25,000 nt of DNA, taken from Chondrilla cf. caribensis. Taxonomy: Eukaryota; Porifera; Demospongiae; Chondrillida; Chondrillidae. The position numbers and the translations under genes are program-made. Below the pieces are notes generated by a model that was given only the letters and a program-made list of their open reading frames with translations, made no database searches and was not told where the DNA came from. The first letter of the stretch is position 1, and each line of letters begins with the position of its first letter. Shown one piece after another: positions 24,985 to 25,000 of this stretch. The stretch lies in NCBI GenBank assembly GCA_964020155.1, contig OZ026558.1, positions 640,001 to 665,000 on the forward strand, in the 5' to 3' direction.

Positions 24985-25000
24985 GTACGTATGTACATAT

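Overview
The window looks like nuclear DNA from an early-branching animal, most likely a demosponge. This is inference, not a database identification. The supports are AT-rich DNA, genes split into many short exons with canonical GT-AG introns, arrays of Calx-beta domains as in sponge aggregation-factor families, an intronless Methuselah-like 7TM receptor, and a MyD88-like adaptor. There are no bacterial genes and no rRNA or tRNA genes that I can see.

Layout, left to right. 1-209 (-): an orphan Calx-beta half-domain exon running off the left edge. 210-3705: mostly non-coding, with a (GT)n array, a structured dispersed repeat (2567-2840) and a (CA)n array. 3706-5940 (+): gene C, an intronless secretin/adhesion/Methuselah-type GPCR with a somatomedin-B domain. 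7041-11703 (-): gene A, nine coding exons giving a signal peptide and four Calx-beta domains, apparently secreted. 11704-14409: intergenic, with two 21-bp minisatellites each followed by a copy of the structured repeat. 14410-21084 (-): gene B, nine exons giving a signal peptide, two Calx-beta domains, FN3, Ig, FN3, a transmembrane helix and a tail with NPxY. 21942-24116 (-): gene D, four exons, Ser/Thr-Pro-rich and unrecognised. 24262-right edge (+): gene E, the first two exons of a MyD88-like adaptor, head-to-head with gene D over 145 bp.

Genes A and B are tandem paralogs. Their first five exons correspond one to one in order and phase. They then diverge completely, one to more Calx-beta domains and a secreted end, the other to FN3/Ig/FN3/TM. 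The switch happens at one intron, which in both genes is largely filled by the same 17-bp minisatellite. Every internal junction in both genes is phase 1, so domains can be swapped without frameshift. The reading I favour is a modular adhesion or self-recognition gene family with secreted and membrane-bound members, next to an innate-immune adaptor. The function is inference.

Simple repeats make up roughly 4 kb of the 25 kb by my tally. Several lie flush against splice sites: (UG)n begins at the 5' splice site of the same exon in both paralogs, and a 212-bp (CU)n tract is the polypyrimidine tract of another exon. Small TA-flanked inverted-repeat elements (MITEs) sit in gene B introns.
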